Assembly: GCA_905233465.1 (NCBI GenBank)
Contig: CAJOEI010000008.1
Location: 1 to 59,739 of the forward strand
Source of the DNA: an uncultured Bacteroidaceae bacterium
GTDB lineage: Bacteria; Bacteroidota; Bacteroidia; Bacteroidales; Bacteroidaceae
Direction: 5' to 3'
Length of the DNA stretch: 59,739 nt
Positions within the stretch are counted from its first letter, which is position 1. Each line of letters opens with the position of its first letter. Positions 10,397 to 19,144 of the stretch are shown one piece after another. Both the position numbers and the translations under genes were made by a program. The notes under the pieces are model-generated. The model saw only the letters and a list, made by a program, of their open reading frames with translations. It did no database searches and was not told the DNA's origin.

Positions 10397-11718
10397 TGTG
10401 TTTGTGTGTTGTTGTGATCAAATATTGCCATGCGGCGGTCGAGTTCGTCATACTGATGATCCTCGATAAAGGATGTGCATACGCGCAGGCCCTCCTGATG
10501 TGAGCCTGTGGTGACGAGGCAAATAGCCGAGACGCCGTAGTACATCAGCTCGCGTGCCAGCTGCCCGCTGGTCATGCCGCGACGACCGATGGTGAAGTAG
10601 AAGCCGTCGGCCACAGGCTGGTCGCCGTCGTGGTCGTAGACGATATGGAAACCGTGACGCTGGAATATCTCCTTCAGGCGCCGTGCACGCTCGCCGTAGA
10701 CACGCACCTCGTCGCGGAAACGATAGGTGCCGTCGCAGGCCGCACGCATCATGGCAGCCATAGCATACTGTGCCGAATGGCTGGTGCCGCTGCTCAGGGC
10801 ATACAACATGCGTGTGGAGAAGACAAGGCCGAAGGGCAAACCCTCGTAGCGCTCAGCCAGCGCGGGATAGTGGCGATGGAACAAAGCATCACTGATGCAC
10901 ACCACACCGATGCGCTCGCCAGCATATGAGAACGCCTTCGAACCACTGATGAGCAACATATAGTTGTCTGTATAGCGGGCCACGGTGGGCTGATATGGGG
11001 GCTCGAAAGGTACGCCAAGGTCTGTGCGGAAGTCCATTGCGAAATAAGCCAGGTCTTCCATCACTATGCAGCCATACTGAGTGGCCAGACGACCTATCTG
11101 CTGCAGCTCATCCTCGGTCAGGCACACCCATGATGGGTTGTTAGGATTAGAGTACACGATGGCACAGATGTTGCCCTTGCTCAGATAGCTTTCTATCTTC
11201 GGACCCAGACGCTCGCCACGATAGTCGTAGACATCAAATGTCTCGTAGTTCACGCCCATCACCTGCAGCTGCATCTTCTGGACAGGGAAGCCAGGGTCGA
11301 TAAAGAGCACCGTGTTCTTGCTCGGGTCGGCCTGAGAGCACGTCAGGAATGATGCGAATGTGCCCTGCATGCTGCCGCACACAGGCACACAGCACTCAGC
11401 AGCAACGTCTACGTCAATGAAAGCCTTGACGAAGCGCGATGCCTGCCGCTTCAGTTCGGGATAGCCTTGGATGTCGGGATATGAATGGGCTATGCCGTCC
11501 TTCAACGACTGTATCTGTGCTTCCACACCCACGGCAGCTGCCGGCAGGCCGGGAATGCCCATTTCCATCTTGATAAACTCCACGCCGCTCTGTTCCTCTG
11601 CCGTAGCAGCCACTTGCTTCACCTCGCGGATGGTCGCCTTGGCGAAGTCCTGAATGCCCAAACGGGCTATGATACCGTCAACAATTTCACGGCTGATGGG
11701 TGTCTGTGTCTCTGCCAT
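10393..11718 (-). CDS. PLP-dependent aminotransferase, class I/II
   Basis: About 441 residues. Fold-type I features include 'VYSNPNNPSWVCLTEDEL', the 'MEDLAYFAMDF' aspartate segment and SGSKAFSYAGERIG with the PLP lysine. I chose the ATG at 11718 and not the upstream GTG at 11748, because a TACCTTTG -7 box at 11755-11748 overlaps that GTG. The substrate is unknown; the closest general resemblance is to aspartate/aromatic aminotransferases. First gene of the operon with the porin and the SSS symporter, suggesting catabolism of an imported amino acid. Confidence 0.8.
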   Translation of the reverse strand: MAETQTPISREIVDGIIARLGIQDFAKATIREVKQVAATAEEQSGVEFIKMEMGIPGLPAAAVGVEAQIQSLKDGIAHSYPDIQGYPELKRQASRFVKAFIDVDVAAECCVPVCGSMQGTFASFLTCSQADPSKNTVLFIDPGFPVQKMQLQVMGVNYETFDVYDYRGERLGPKIESYLSKGNICAIVYSNPNNPSWVCLTEDELQQIGRLATQYGCIVMEDLAYFAMDFRTDLGVPFEPPYQPTVARYTDNYMLLISGSKAFSYAGERIGVVCISDALFHRHYPALAERYEGLPFGLVFSTRMLYALSSGTSHSAQYAMAAMMRAACDGTYRFRDEVRVYGERARRLKEIFQRHGFHIVYDHDGDQPVADGFYFTIGRRGMTSGQLARELMYYGVSAICLVTTGSHQEGLRVCTSFIEDHQYDELDRRMAIFDHNNTQTQ

Positions 11719-11896
11719 TTTGTTGTCTTTTGTTGAAAATTCGGGCACAAAGGTAATGCAATATCGTGAAACAACCTAACTTTTTGAAAGAAATGTACAA
11801 ACCACTTATTGCATTATTGCGATGTCACAAAGACAATAATTTATGTATCATTTGTCGTCATAGACAAAGAAAAAGAACGTTTTTATGCAGAGATAA

Positions 11897-11927
11897 TTGG
11901 AGATTTGGAATAATCATACTACTTTTG
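11897..11927 (+). promoter_or_regulatory. Promoter of the TrkA-like gene
   Basis: TTG (11897-11899), 20 bases, TACTTTTG (11920-11927). The start codon follows 25 bases later. Confidence 0.75.
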
Positions 11928-11952
11928 CCGCGCACATTATCATTGTTTATCC

Positions 11953-13335
11953 ATGAAGATTATCATCGCCGGCGCAGGAGCAGTGGGCAGCCATCTGGCA
12001 GCCTTGCTCACACGCGATAGCCACGACATAGTTCTACTGGACGAGGATGCCGACAAACTCGCTGCTGCCAGCGAGGGTCTAGACTTGCTGACACTGACCG
12101 TCTCACCCACAAGCATCAGCGGGCTCAAGGAAGCAGGTACACCACAGGCTGACCTATTCATTGCCGTGACACCAAGCGAAACACGCAACATGACGTGCTG
12201 TATGCTGGCACACCAACTCGGAGCACGCAAGACCGTGGCACGTATTGACAATGCCGAATACACCCAGCCACGCAACAGCGACTTCTTCACGGCTATGGGC
12301 ATAGGGTCGCTCATCTACCCCGAAGAGCTGGCAGCACACGATATTGTCGACGGTGTGCAGCGCTCGTGGGTCAGGCAGTGGTGGGAGGTTCATGACGGAG
12401 CCCTCATCACACTGGGCATCAAGCTGCGCGAAGAAGCCTCGGCCCTATTTGGACAACAGCTGAAAGACCTCTGCAAACCTGAGACACCTTTCCACATCGT
12501 TGCCATCAAACGCGACGACGAGACCATCATTCCAGGTGGCTTCGACGAGCTATACCAGAACGACATAGCATATTTCATGACCACCAAGCGCTATGTGCCT
12601 TACATCCGCGAAATTGTTGGCAAGCAGCACTATCCGGATGTACGCAAGCTGATGATTATGGGTGGCGGACGCATTGCCGTGCAGACCTGCCGCATGCTGC
12701 CAGACTACATGCAAGCCAAACTCATAGAACAAGATGCCGCACGCTGTCGACAGCTGGCAGACCTGCTTGACAACGACGACATAATGATTATCAACGGCGA
12801 CGGACGCGACACACAGTTGCTGGTAGAGGAAGGAATCCGACAGACACAAGCCTTCTGTGCGCTTACAGCCGAGACGGAGACCAACATTCTGGCCTGTCTG
12901 GCAGCCAAACGTATGGGTGTTCGCAAGACCGTGGCGCTGGTAGAAAACTCCGAATACATCACAATGGCCGAGAAGTTGGACATCGGCACCATAATAAACA
13001 AGAAAGCTATTGCCGCCAGCCACATTTATCAAATGATGCTTGCAGCAGATGTGGCCAGCGTTAAGAGTTTCACCATTGCCGATGCCGATGTCGCAGAATT
13101 CGTAGCCGTCGAAGATTCACTGGTGACACAGCAGCCTGTGATGCGCCTGGGGCTGCCAAAGGGCATCGCCATTGGCGGCATCGTACGCAATAATGAAGGT
13201 ATACTCGTCAATGGCCGCACACAAATCCAAGCCGGTGACCACGTAGTGGTATTTGCACGCACATCAATGCTCACAGAGCTCGACCGTTTCTTCCGCAAGT
13301 CACGCGGCAACATCATTTCGCGTCTGCTGAAGTGA
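11953..13335 (+). CDS. trkA: TrkA-like potassium channel/uptake regulatory protein
   Basis: 460 residues with two RCK modules. 'MKIIIAGAGAVGSHLA' opens the first Rossmann RCK_N domain, with LLDEDADKL binding adenosine. An RCK_C segment follows, then a second Rossmann unit around 'KLMIMGGGRIAVQ' and a second RCK_C to the end. This duplicated layout is that of TrkA, the peripheral cytoplasmic gate of the K+ transporter TrkH/TrkG, which responds to NAD(H)/ATP. No trkH gene follows, although the two are usually adjacent. Its 3' end overlaps the convergent DUF4435 gene by 23 bases. Confidence 0.85.
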   Translation: MKIIIAGAGAVGSHLAALLTRDSHDIVLLDEDADKLAAASEGLDLLTLTVSPTSISGLKEAGTPQADLFIAVTPSETRNMTCCMLAHQLGARKTVARIDNAEYTQPRNSDFFTAMGIGSLIYPEELAAHDIVDGVQRSWVRQWWEVHDGALITLGIKLREEASALFGQQLKDLCKPETPFHIVAIKRDDETIIPGGFDELYQNDIAYFMTTKRYVPYIREIVGKQHYPDVRKLMIMGGGRIAVQTCRMLPDYMQAKLIEQDAARCRQLADLLDNDDIMIINGDGRDTQLLVEEGIRQTQAFCALTAETETNILACLAAKRMGVRKTVALVENSEYITMAEKLDIGTIINKKAIAASHIYQMMLAADVASVKSFTIADADVAEFVAVEDSLVTQQPVMRLGLPKGIAIGGIVRNNEGILVNGRTQIQAGDHVVVFARTSMLTELDRFFRKSRGNIISRLLK

Positions 13336-14341
13336 CATCAGCCACATCACCCAGCACTTCACGTATTCGCTGACGCACACGCTCCATCTGTGGAGCGTGC
13401 AGCCATGCTGTGCTCTTGCGCAGCGCCTCCTCAATAGGAATCTGCGAGTGACGGTATGATGACAGTTCGTTTTGTCGTTGGGTGGAGTGTATCGCAAGAT
13501 TACGAATCTCGCGCTCACGCTCCTTGCGTAACATCACACAGATGGGGTTCAGCATCGGCAGCACCACGTTCTCCATCAGCGTGTGACCTTGTATATAAAG
13601 ATAGGTATCCTCGGGACGTATGCCCAAGTCTTCTATATTCTGTCGCACGATGGATAGTGTCTTGCGTGCCTCGGGACGGTGACGCTGCAGCCATGCCATC
13701 TTTTGGTTCACGCGGCGGCGAAGGGCTGCCAAGGTGTTCTCAGGATGCGACATACTGAAGCTCTTGTCTATAGTGATGAAGCCACACATATCCATAATGG
13801 TAAAACCATGATAACGTCCTGAGACATAGCCCCACACGTTCCAAACGTATAGCGGCCAGATGATGCGGCTATATTCCTGCAAGAAGGCTTCATAGTCCAG
13901 CGTCTGACGGTCATTGAGCGTTGCCGTAACCACTGCACGGTGCAGTCCCGGAGCAAAACACTGGTAGTTCTCAATGGCGTAGACAAAGGTATGGATGATG
14001 TACGGCGAACTGTTTAGCTGCCGCGATGCCTCTGTGTGTGACTGCAGCACCCAATCGTAGTCGGCATCCACGCAGGCCAGCATCTCAGGACCCAGTTGGT
14101 TGGCCTGCAACACGTTGGTGACAGCCAGCTTCTTGCCCTTGCCCAGCGTCTGGCGCCCAGGTAGCTTAATCTCGAAGTAGCGCGTCGCATCCTCAAACTC
14201 GTCCAACACCTGTCGCCAAAAGGAGACATCATCAAAGCTCTCGACATACACCACAATGCGTCTGCGCTCGCGCGATGGACGCAGACGGTTGGCTGCAGCG
14301 ATATACGCCGAATTGAGGTTATGAATCAGACGATGAGCCAA
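13313..14341 (-). CDS. DUF4435 (TOPRIM-like) protein, candidate AriB-like defence effector
   Basis: A 342-residue protein. 'VYVESFDDVSFW' places a conserved acid at Glu34, and 'LACVDADYDW' gives Asp92 and Asp94. Together these form the TOPRIM-type metal site of DUF4435. In the PARIS phage-defence system the effector AriB is a DUF4435 nuclease partnered with the ABC-type ATPase AriA; here an ABC-type ATPase gene lies directly upstream on the same strand, 49 bases away. The start is a TTG, since no ATG is in frame. Other roles are possible, because DUF4435/ATPase pairs are widespread in Bacteroidetes. Convergent with trkA. Confidence 0.7.
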   Translation of the reverse strand: MAHRLIHNLNSAYIAAANRLRPSRERRRIVVYVESFDDVSFWRQVLDEFEDATRYFEIKLPGRQTLGKGKKLAVTNVLQANQLGPEMLACVDADYDWVLQSHTEASRQLNSSPYIIHTFVYAIENYQCFAPGLHRAVVTATLNDRQTLDYEAFLQEYSRIIWPLYVWNVWGYVSGRYHGFTIMDMCGFITIDKSFSMSHPENTLAALRRRVNQKMAWLQRHRPEARKTLSIVRQNIEDLGIRPEDTYLYIQGHTLMENVVLPMLNPICVMLRKEREREIRNLAIHSTQRQNELSSYRHSQIPIEEALRKSTAWLHAPQMERVRQRIREVLGDVADVTSADAK

Positions 14342-14344
14342 CTT

Positions 14345-14402
14345 CCCAACTCTAAACTTTCAACTTTCAACAACTCTCAACTTTCAACTTTCAACTCTCA
14401 AC
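14345..14402. repeat. Heptamer array AACTTTC between ATPase and DUF4435 genes
   Basis: Seven or eight AACTTTC/AACTCTC units. The array reaches into the 3' end of the ATPase gene and supplies its last two codons and stop. Confidence 0.8.
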
Positions 14403-15215
14403 TATTATATCCTCCACATCCGTCACACTATCGAGCCAGCCATTCATTATCACCGCCGGCGAATGTGTAGTCAGGATAACCTGCACATGAGGATTGAGGT
14501 CACGGATTAGGTTGAGCAGCCGTTGCTGCCACTCAACATGCAAGCTAATCTCTGGTTCATCCATTAGCAGCACGTATGGCTGGCGGTCCTCCACCAACAC
14601 CGTGAGAAGAATAATTAGCATCTGCTTTTCACCACTGCTCAATACGTACGGCGTAATGCGTTCGTTGAGATGGTGGAACCATATCTCGTTGTCGTCGCGA
14701 TCTATACGTTTGCCTGTAGGAGCAAACAATTCATCGACCAAGTCCTGGAAATGCGTCTTCTCGGCAGCTATGGCAGCAGCCTTTGTCTGCGCATCGGGGT
14801 CACCAGCAGTGAAGAGCGCCACGATGCGGTTGCTTTGGTTCACCTGATAGTCAAGGAAACGGCGTTGCAACTGATACAACTGCCAATCCAACTCCGTCGA
14901 TAGATGTGCATCAGCCACGCGGCCAAGCAAGTCGGCACTCACAAGAGGACGATCCACACCTCGAATGACATCAAAGCGCACAGCATCAGCCTCTTCTGGC
15001 CAGAACGTAAGATGCACGCCTGGCACACCAGAGTCGCGCTCCAGAGTCTCACGCCCCTCGATGAGGCGGCGTATGGTCTTGCGCAGGATCGTGCTCTTGC
15101 CAACACCGTTGATACCGCTAAGCACGTTGACATCGGGCTTCAGATCCCATACGATGTGACGCGTGCCGCGCCACAACGACTCTATCTCTATTCGCTGAAT
15201 ATAATCACCTATCAT
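14391..15215 (-). CDS. ABC-type AAA ATPase, candidate AriA/OLD-like partner
   Basis: A compact 274-residue ATPase. Walker A is GINGVGKST (34-42), the ABC signature LSSGEKQM (192-199), Walker B YVLLMDEPE (214-222) and the H-loop His251 in TTHSPA. This is the SMC/Rad50-like ATPase type found in OLD, Gabija and PARIS systems. It sits directly upstream of a DUF4435 gene, the AriA-AriB order. It seems smaller than the AriA proteins I know of, as the inserted middle region is short. A role in sensing phage or DNA damage is inferred, not shown. Confidence 0.72.
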   Translation of the reverse strand: MIGDYIQRIEIESLWRGTRHIVWDLKPDVNVLSGINGVGKSTILRKTIRRLIEGRETLERDSGVPGVHLTFWPEEADAVRFDVIRGVDRPLVSADLLGRVADAHLSTELDWQLYQLQRRFLDYQVNQSNRIVALFTAGDPDAQTKAAAIAAEKTHFQDLVDELFAPTGKRIDRDDNEIWFHHLNERITPYVLSSGEKQMLIILLTVLVEDRQPYVLLMDEPEISLHVEWQQRLLNLIRDLNPHVQVILTTHSPAVIMNGWLDSVTDVEDIIVES

Positions 15216-15239
15216 AGGACAAGCCTCACGAAACTGTAA

Positions 15240-15304
15240 ACATTCAACTTTAAACTATTCTTTGAACTTTAAACCCTAAACTTTAAACTACGGCCAAAGG
15301 CCGT
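15240..15304. repeat. ACTTTAA heptamers plus hairpin, copy 2
   Basis: Heptamers of the ACTTTAA/ACCCTAA type end in TTTAAACT, then the hairpin ACGGCC-aaa-GGCCGT (15290-15304). It lies between the sialidase stop and the ATPase start. Confidence 0.75.
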
Positions 15305-15305
15305 G

Positions 15306-16571
15306 TCATTTGTATTCTCCATTCGTAATCTGGCTAATGGTCAGAGGCACATATACCATACTGTACCACTGAGGCTCTTCCTCATAGAAGAAACCTATGC
15401 GGCCATCGGCCTGAAGCGTCATCGTGGAATAGGCCGAACCCTTCTGAGTCACCTCCATGCCACGTGTCCACTTGTGAGCAAAGGCCAGCGATGAATACCA
15501 GCCGTTAGGCACTATTTCCTTATACCAGAAACCCACGCGCTCGCGCCCCTCACCAAAAGGCAGCGACTGCAGCATCAGCTTCACAGCCCGCCCGCTCTTG
15601 GTCTCCACCGCATCCACAAGGTATATCTCGCCGTTGGTCGAGTTGTTGCCAACAGTGATACCCTCACGTACATCGTGGCTCGCCACGCATTTGTCCCAAC
15701 GTCCGACGGTGGCATTGTTGCGCAGGTTGTCAAAATGGAAGACGTTGAAATAGCGGCCGCGGTGCTTGCGCGAACTCAAAACGACATCGCCATTGGGCAA
15801 CTCTTCCACCTTGGGCTCGTCGCCACCGATACACGGACTGTCGTTACCGTCCAGCGTGGTGCCGCCAAGCACAGCCCAACTCTGGCCGAAGTCGTCGGTA
15901 TAGATGACATAGTTGCAGGCTACGTCAGAGCCATCGGGTTTGATGGTGCGAGTAAGCACAGAGCAGTAGACACGATAATACTTTCCGAGCTTCACAATCC
16001 TACTCTGCATCAAACGCCCGCTGCCAATGAACATTGTGCGGGTGAAGGGCAGCATGTCATAGAAGTCATCTGTGACATCCTCAGCCTTGGTCCAGCAACG
16101 GCCTCCTTTCTCACCATACCACCGCGCAACACGGTTGGGGTTCTCGCGCGTACCATTAATATATGCGACGTTGCCCGTCACCGACATACACAGCACACGG
16201 TCTGAGGTCCGGTCGGCAACAATGGCTGCATCGCCATAACCACAGTCTGCTGCACCAGCTACACCGGAGCCACGTTGTATCACTGTGTCAGCACCCCATG
16301 TGACTCCATTGTCGTGGCTCGTACGGGCCACAATGTCAATGCGACCATAACCAATATCTGCACCGCAATAGCGACGGTCAACAACAGCTATCACATCTCC
16401 ACAACGCGTGGTGGTGATGGCAGGAATGCGATAAGGCACATTGTATGCGTCTGGAGTAACAAACAGGTATTGCCCACCCTCGCAACCTGGCGTCTGAGCG
16501 TGCAAAGCAAAAAGCTGGCAGCCAAAAACAGATAGGATAAATAAAACGGTAAACTTAAGACTTGATTTCAT
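15306..16571 (-). CDS. Exo-alpha-sialidase (GH33-like)
   Basis: A 421-residue exported protein. The N-terminus has a hydrophobic signal with FGC (possible lipobox) and a later LHAQ cleavage site. 'YNVPYRIPAI' carries the RIP motif with the first catalytic arginine. Two Asp boxes are visible, SHDNGVTW and TDDFGQSW. The late 'SAYSTMTLQADGRIGFFYEE' region supplies the tyrosine nucleophile typical of GH33. The role is release of terminal sialic acid from host or dietary glycans. No nan catabolic genes are near, so it may serve scavenging or exposure of other sugars. Confidence 0.8.
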   Translation of the reverse strand: MKSSLKFTVLFILSVFGCQLFALHAQTPGCEGGQYLFVTPDAYNVPYRIPAITTTRCGDVIAVVDRRYCGADIGYGRIDIVARTSHDNGVTWGADTVIQRGSGVAGAADCGYGDAAIVADRTSDRVLCMSVTGNVAYINGTRENPNRVARWYGEKGGRCWTKAEDVTDDFYDMLPFTRTMFIGSGRLMQSRIVKLGKYYRVYCSVLTRTIKPDGSDVACNYVIYTDDFGQSWAVLGGTTLDGNDSPCIGGDEPKVEELPNGDVVLSSRKHRGRYFNVFHFDNLRNNATVGRWDKCVASHDVREGITVGNNSTNGEIYLVDAVETKSGRAVKLMLQSLPFGEGRERVGFWYKEIVPNGWYSSLAFAHKWTRGMEVTQKGSAYSTMTLQADGRIGFFYEEEPQWYSMVYVPLTISQITNGEYK

Positions 16572-16580
16572 AGCAGCTAT

Positions 16581-16625
16581 ATTCTTTAATCTTTAAACTG
16601 TAAACTAACTACGGCCTCAGGCCGT
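16581..16625. repeat. Heptamers plus hairpin, copy 3
   Basis: CTTTAAT/CTTTAAA/CTGTAAA heptamers followed by ACGGCC-tca-GGCCGT (16611-16625). The hairpin lies at the expected 5' end of the sialidase transcript. Confidence 0.75.
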
Positions 16626-16627
16626 CG

Positions 16628-16658
16628 CAAAGATATGTTTTTTATGTTCCCCCTCCAA
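16628..16658 (-). promoter_or_regulatory. Promoter of the sialidase gene
   Basis: On the minus strand TTG (16658-16656), 20 bases, then TATCTTTG (16635-16628). The transcript should start about 16622, giving a roughly 50-base leader that begins with a hairpin. Confidence 0.75.
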
Positions 16659-16677
16659 ACTTTAATCCTGAAACTTG

Positions 16678-16806
16678 AATCTTAAATCTTGAAACCTGAA
16701 ACTCGAAATACTCAAATACGCACATTTGACACTTAACCGCATTTTTATCGTTAATTCTGTTAAAAACGTAAATCTTTCAACTTTCAACTTTCAACTTTCA
16801 ACCTTC
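16678..16806. repeat. Heptamer arrays GAAACTT and AACTTTC upstream of rprX
   Basis: Two blocks: 16678-16708 of GAAACTT/GAATCTT-type units and 16771-16806 of AACTTTC units. Both keep a 7-base period. The second ends just before the -7 box of rprX. Confidence 0.8.
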
Positions 16807-16814
16807 AAATCACT

Positions 16815-16822
16815 TACCTTTG
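16815..16822 (+). promoter_or_regulatory. -7 box of rprX, four bases before ATG
   Basis: TACCTTTG followed by CAGC and the ATG. The expected transcription start therefore falls on or beside the start codon, implying a leaderless or nearly leaderless mRNA. No good -33 element is visible in the AACTTTC array. Confidence 0.55.
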
Positions 16823-16826
16823 CAGC

Positions 16827-18365
16827 ATGAAACGCTCAACCATAGCCATCGTGAGCCTCGTCATAGGCGTGTCGTTCTTCGGACTGCTGTTCCTGCAAGG
16901 CCGAATCATCGCAGCTATGGCCAAGATGCGCAAGGAACAGTTCGACGAGACCGTGTTCCGCGCACTTGACCAAACCAGCCGCGACCTTGAGCGCAACGAG
17001 ACCTTCCGCTATCTCGAGAAAGTAGCCGCACAGACTGACTATGATGCCGACAATCTTGGCCCACAGGCACAGAAGGTAGAAGCAGACAGCATAACAGCAC
17101 CAGCTGACAGCATCAACTCTGAAGCAGACCAGACACCATTCAAACTACAGACGCAGCAACGCCACCCGTCTCAGCTTCCCAAGGCACTCTCGCTACGTCC
17201 ATCGATGGGCATCGCAGGTGCTAACCAACGCTTCCAGGAGTTTGTCAAAAACGCATACCTCTACCAGAAAGGCGTGCTCGACGAGGTGGTATACACCATA
17301 CTCTACAACGCCAGCCAGAAAGACTTCAGCCAACGCATAGACTTCCGCCTGCTGGACTCTAACCTGCGAGCTGAGCTCGAAGCCGGAGGCATACAGCTCG
17401 AATACCATTTCTGCGTCTACGATGCCAACGGCAATGAAGTCTATCGCTGTGAAGACTATTCTGCCAATGGAGCTGAGCACAGCTACTCTCAGACATTGTT
17501 CCGCAACGACCCCACTGACAAAAGAGGCATACTGCGAGTGCACTTCCCCGATATGGATGAATACATACTCGGCGTGGCACGCTCGGTGTTGCCGCTGATG
17601 GGCTTCACGCTCGTTCTTTTCCTCACATTCTGCTTCACCGTATGGCTCATAGTGCGCCAGAAACGCGACACAGAGATGAAGAACGACTTCATCAACAACA
17701 TGACACATGAGTTTAAGACACCCATCTCCAGCATATCACTCGCCGCACAGATGCTCGGCGACAAGAGCATCAACAAGAGCGAAGCCATGATAGACAACCT
17801 CTCGGGCGTCATCGTAGGCGAGACAAAACGTCTGCGCTATCAGGTGGAGAAAGTGCTGCAGATGTCGCTATACGAGAAAGGCAACATACGCTTCAACGAA
17901 CGCGAGATAGACGCCAATGTCGTCATCGACGACGTCGTGAAGACCTTTGCACTCAAGGTGCAACAGGCCGGAGGCACACTGCATGCCGACCTCGATGCAG
18001 AAGACGGAGCAATCTACGTCGATGAGATGCACTTCACCAACCTCATCTTCAACCTGCTCGACAACGCCGTGAAATATCGTCGCGAAGACCAACCACTTCA
18101 GCTGCGAGTGTCAACAGCCAATCAGGGCCAGAAGCTCCTCATCACCATTGAGGACAACGGCATAGGTATACGCCACGACGACCTGCGACGCATCTTCGAC
18201 CGCTTCTATCGCGTACACACTGGCAACAAACACGATGTCAAGGGATTCGGACTCGGACTGTCATATGTCCGCGGCATGGTGGAACTCATGCACGGCAACA
18301 TAAAAGCCGAAAGCGAAATAGGCCGTGGCACCAAGTTCACCATCACACTCCCACTCATAGACTAA
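16827..18365 (+). CDS. rprX: Sensor histidine kinase, RprX-like
   Basis: 512 residues. Membrane segments lie at about 6-26 and 250-276, enclosing a 220-residue periplasmic sensor domain without a recognisable fold. The HisKA motif is NMTHEFKTPI with the phosphorylated His294. The ATP domain has N413 in LLDNAVKYR, DNGIGI (443-448) and GFGLGL (473-478). All catalytic boxes are intact. It is followed by an OmpR-type regulator. The pair resembles RprX/RprY of Bacteroides, a conserved system known for affecting tetracycline-resistance and redox gene expression. The identification rests on overall similarity recalled from RprY and on gene order. Confidence 0.78.
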   Translation: MKRSTIAIVSLVIGVSFFGLLFLQGRIIAAMAKMRKEQFDETVFRALDQTSRDLERNETFRYLEKVAAQTDYDADNLGPQAQKVEADSITAPADSINSEADQTPFKLQTQQRHPSQLPKALSLRPSMGIAGANQRFQEFVKNAYLYQKGVLDEVVYTILYNASQKDFSQRIDFRLLDSNLRAELEAGGIQLEYHFCVYDANGNEVYRCEDYSANGAEHSYSQTLFRNDPTDKRGILRVHFPDMDEYILGVARSVLPLMGFTLVLFLTFCFTVWLIVRQKRDTEMKNDFINNMTHEFKTPISSISLAAQMLGDKSINKSEAMIDNLSGVIVGETKRLRYQVEKVLQMSLYEKGNIRFNEREIDANVVIDDVVKTFALKVQQAGGTLHADLDAEDGAIYVDEMHFTNLIFNLLDNAVKYRREDQPLQLRVSTANQGQKLLITIEDNGIGIRHDDLRRIFDRFYRVHTGNKHDVKGFGLGLSYVRGMVELMHGNIKAESEIGRGTKFTITLPLID

Positions 18366-18408
18366 CTTTAAACCTTAAACTATAAACTTTAAACTGCGGC
18401 ATAGCCGC
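18364..18408. repeat. Heptamers plus hairpin, copy 4
   Basis: ACTTTAA/ACCTTAA/ACTATAA heptamers followed by GCGGC-ata-GCCGC (18396-18408), between rprX and rprY. Confidence 0.75.
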
Positions 18409-18419
18409 GAATAAGTATC

Positions 18420-19127
18420 ATGCAAGAAGATTCAAAACTTAAGATCCTACTTTGCGAGGACGACGAGAGCCTCGGTATGTTGCTCCGCGAATACCTGCAG
18501 GCCAAGAACTACGATGCCGACCTCTGCCCCGATGGCGATGCAGGCCTCAAGGCATTTGTCAAGAACCCCTATGACCTATGCGTCCTCGACGTGATGATGC
18601 CCAAGATGGACGGCTTCACACTCGCACAGGAGATACGTCAGGTCAATCAGGACGTACCCATCATCTTCCTCACAGCCAAGAACCTCAAGGAAGATATCTT
18701 CGACGGCTTCAAGATCGGCGCCGACGACTACATCACCAAGCCATTCTCTATGGAGGAGCTCGTTCTACGCATGGAGGCCATCCTGCGTCGTGTGCGCGGC
18801 AAGCAGCAGAAGAACGTCGCCATCTACCACATCGGCAAGTTCATATTCGACACCAAACGACAGATACTCAGCCTCGGCGACCGCCAAGTGAAGCTCACCA
18901 CCAAGGAGAGCGAACTGCTCATTCTGCTCTGCTCACATGCCAACGAAGTGCTGCAGCGCGAGTTGGCACTCAAGACCATCTGGATTGACGACAACTACTT
19001 CAACGCACGCTCGATGGATGTATACATCACCAAGCTGCGCAAGCATCTCAAGGACGACCCAGACATCGAAATCAACAACGTGCACGGCAAAGGCTATCGC
19101 CTCATTGCACAGATGGAAGAGGAATAA
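18420..19127 (+). CDS. rprY: OmpR-family response regulator, RprY-like
   Basis: 235 residues. The receiver domain (8-122) has the acidic pair in 'LLCEDDESLG', phospho-acceptor Asp57 in VLDVMMPK, and Lys107 in YITKPF. The winged-helix domain (about 135-230) shows LTTKESELLILLC and 'ARSMDVYITKLRKHL', with the C-terminal 'HGKGYRL' of OmpR-type regulators. The sequence 'IWIDDNYFNARSMDVYI' is very like RprY of Bacteroides fragilis as I recall it. Encoded 54 bases after its kinase; the gap holds a heptamer-hairpin element. Confidence 0.85.
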   Translation: MQEDSKLKILLCEDDESLGMLLREYLQAKNYDADLCPDGDAGLKAFVKNPYDLCVLDVMMPKMDGFTLAQEIRQVNQDVPIIFLTAKNLKEDIFDGFKIGADDYITKPFSMEELVLRMEAILRRVRGKQQKNVAIYHIGKFIFDTKRQILSLGDRQVKLTTKESELLILLCSHANEVLQRELALKTIWIDDNYFNARSMDVYITKLRKHLKDDPDIEINNVHGKGYRLIAQMEEE

Positions 19128-19144
19128 ACCAGACTATCCAATAG

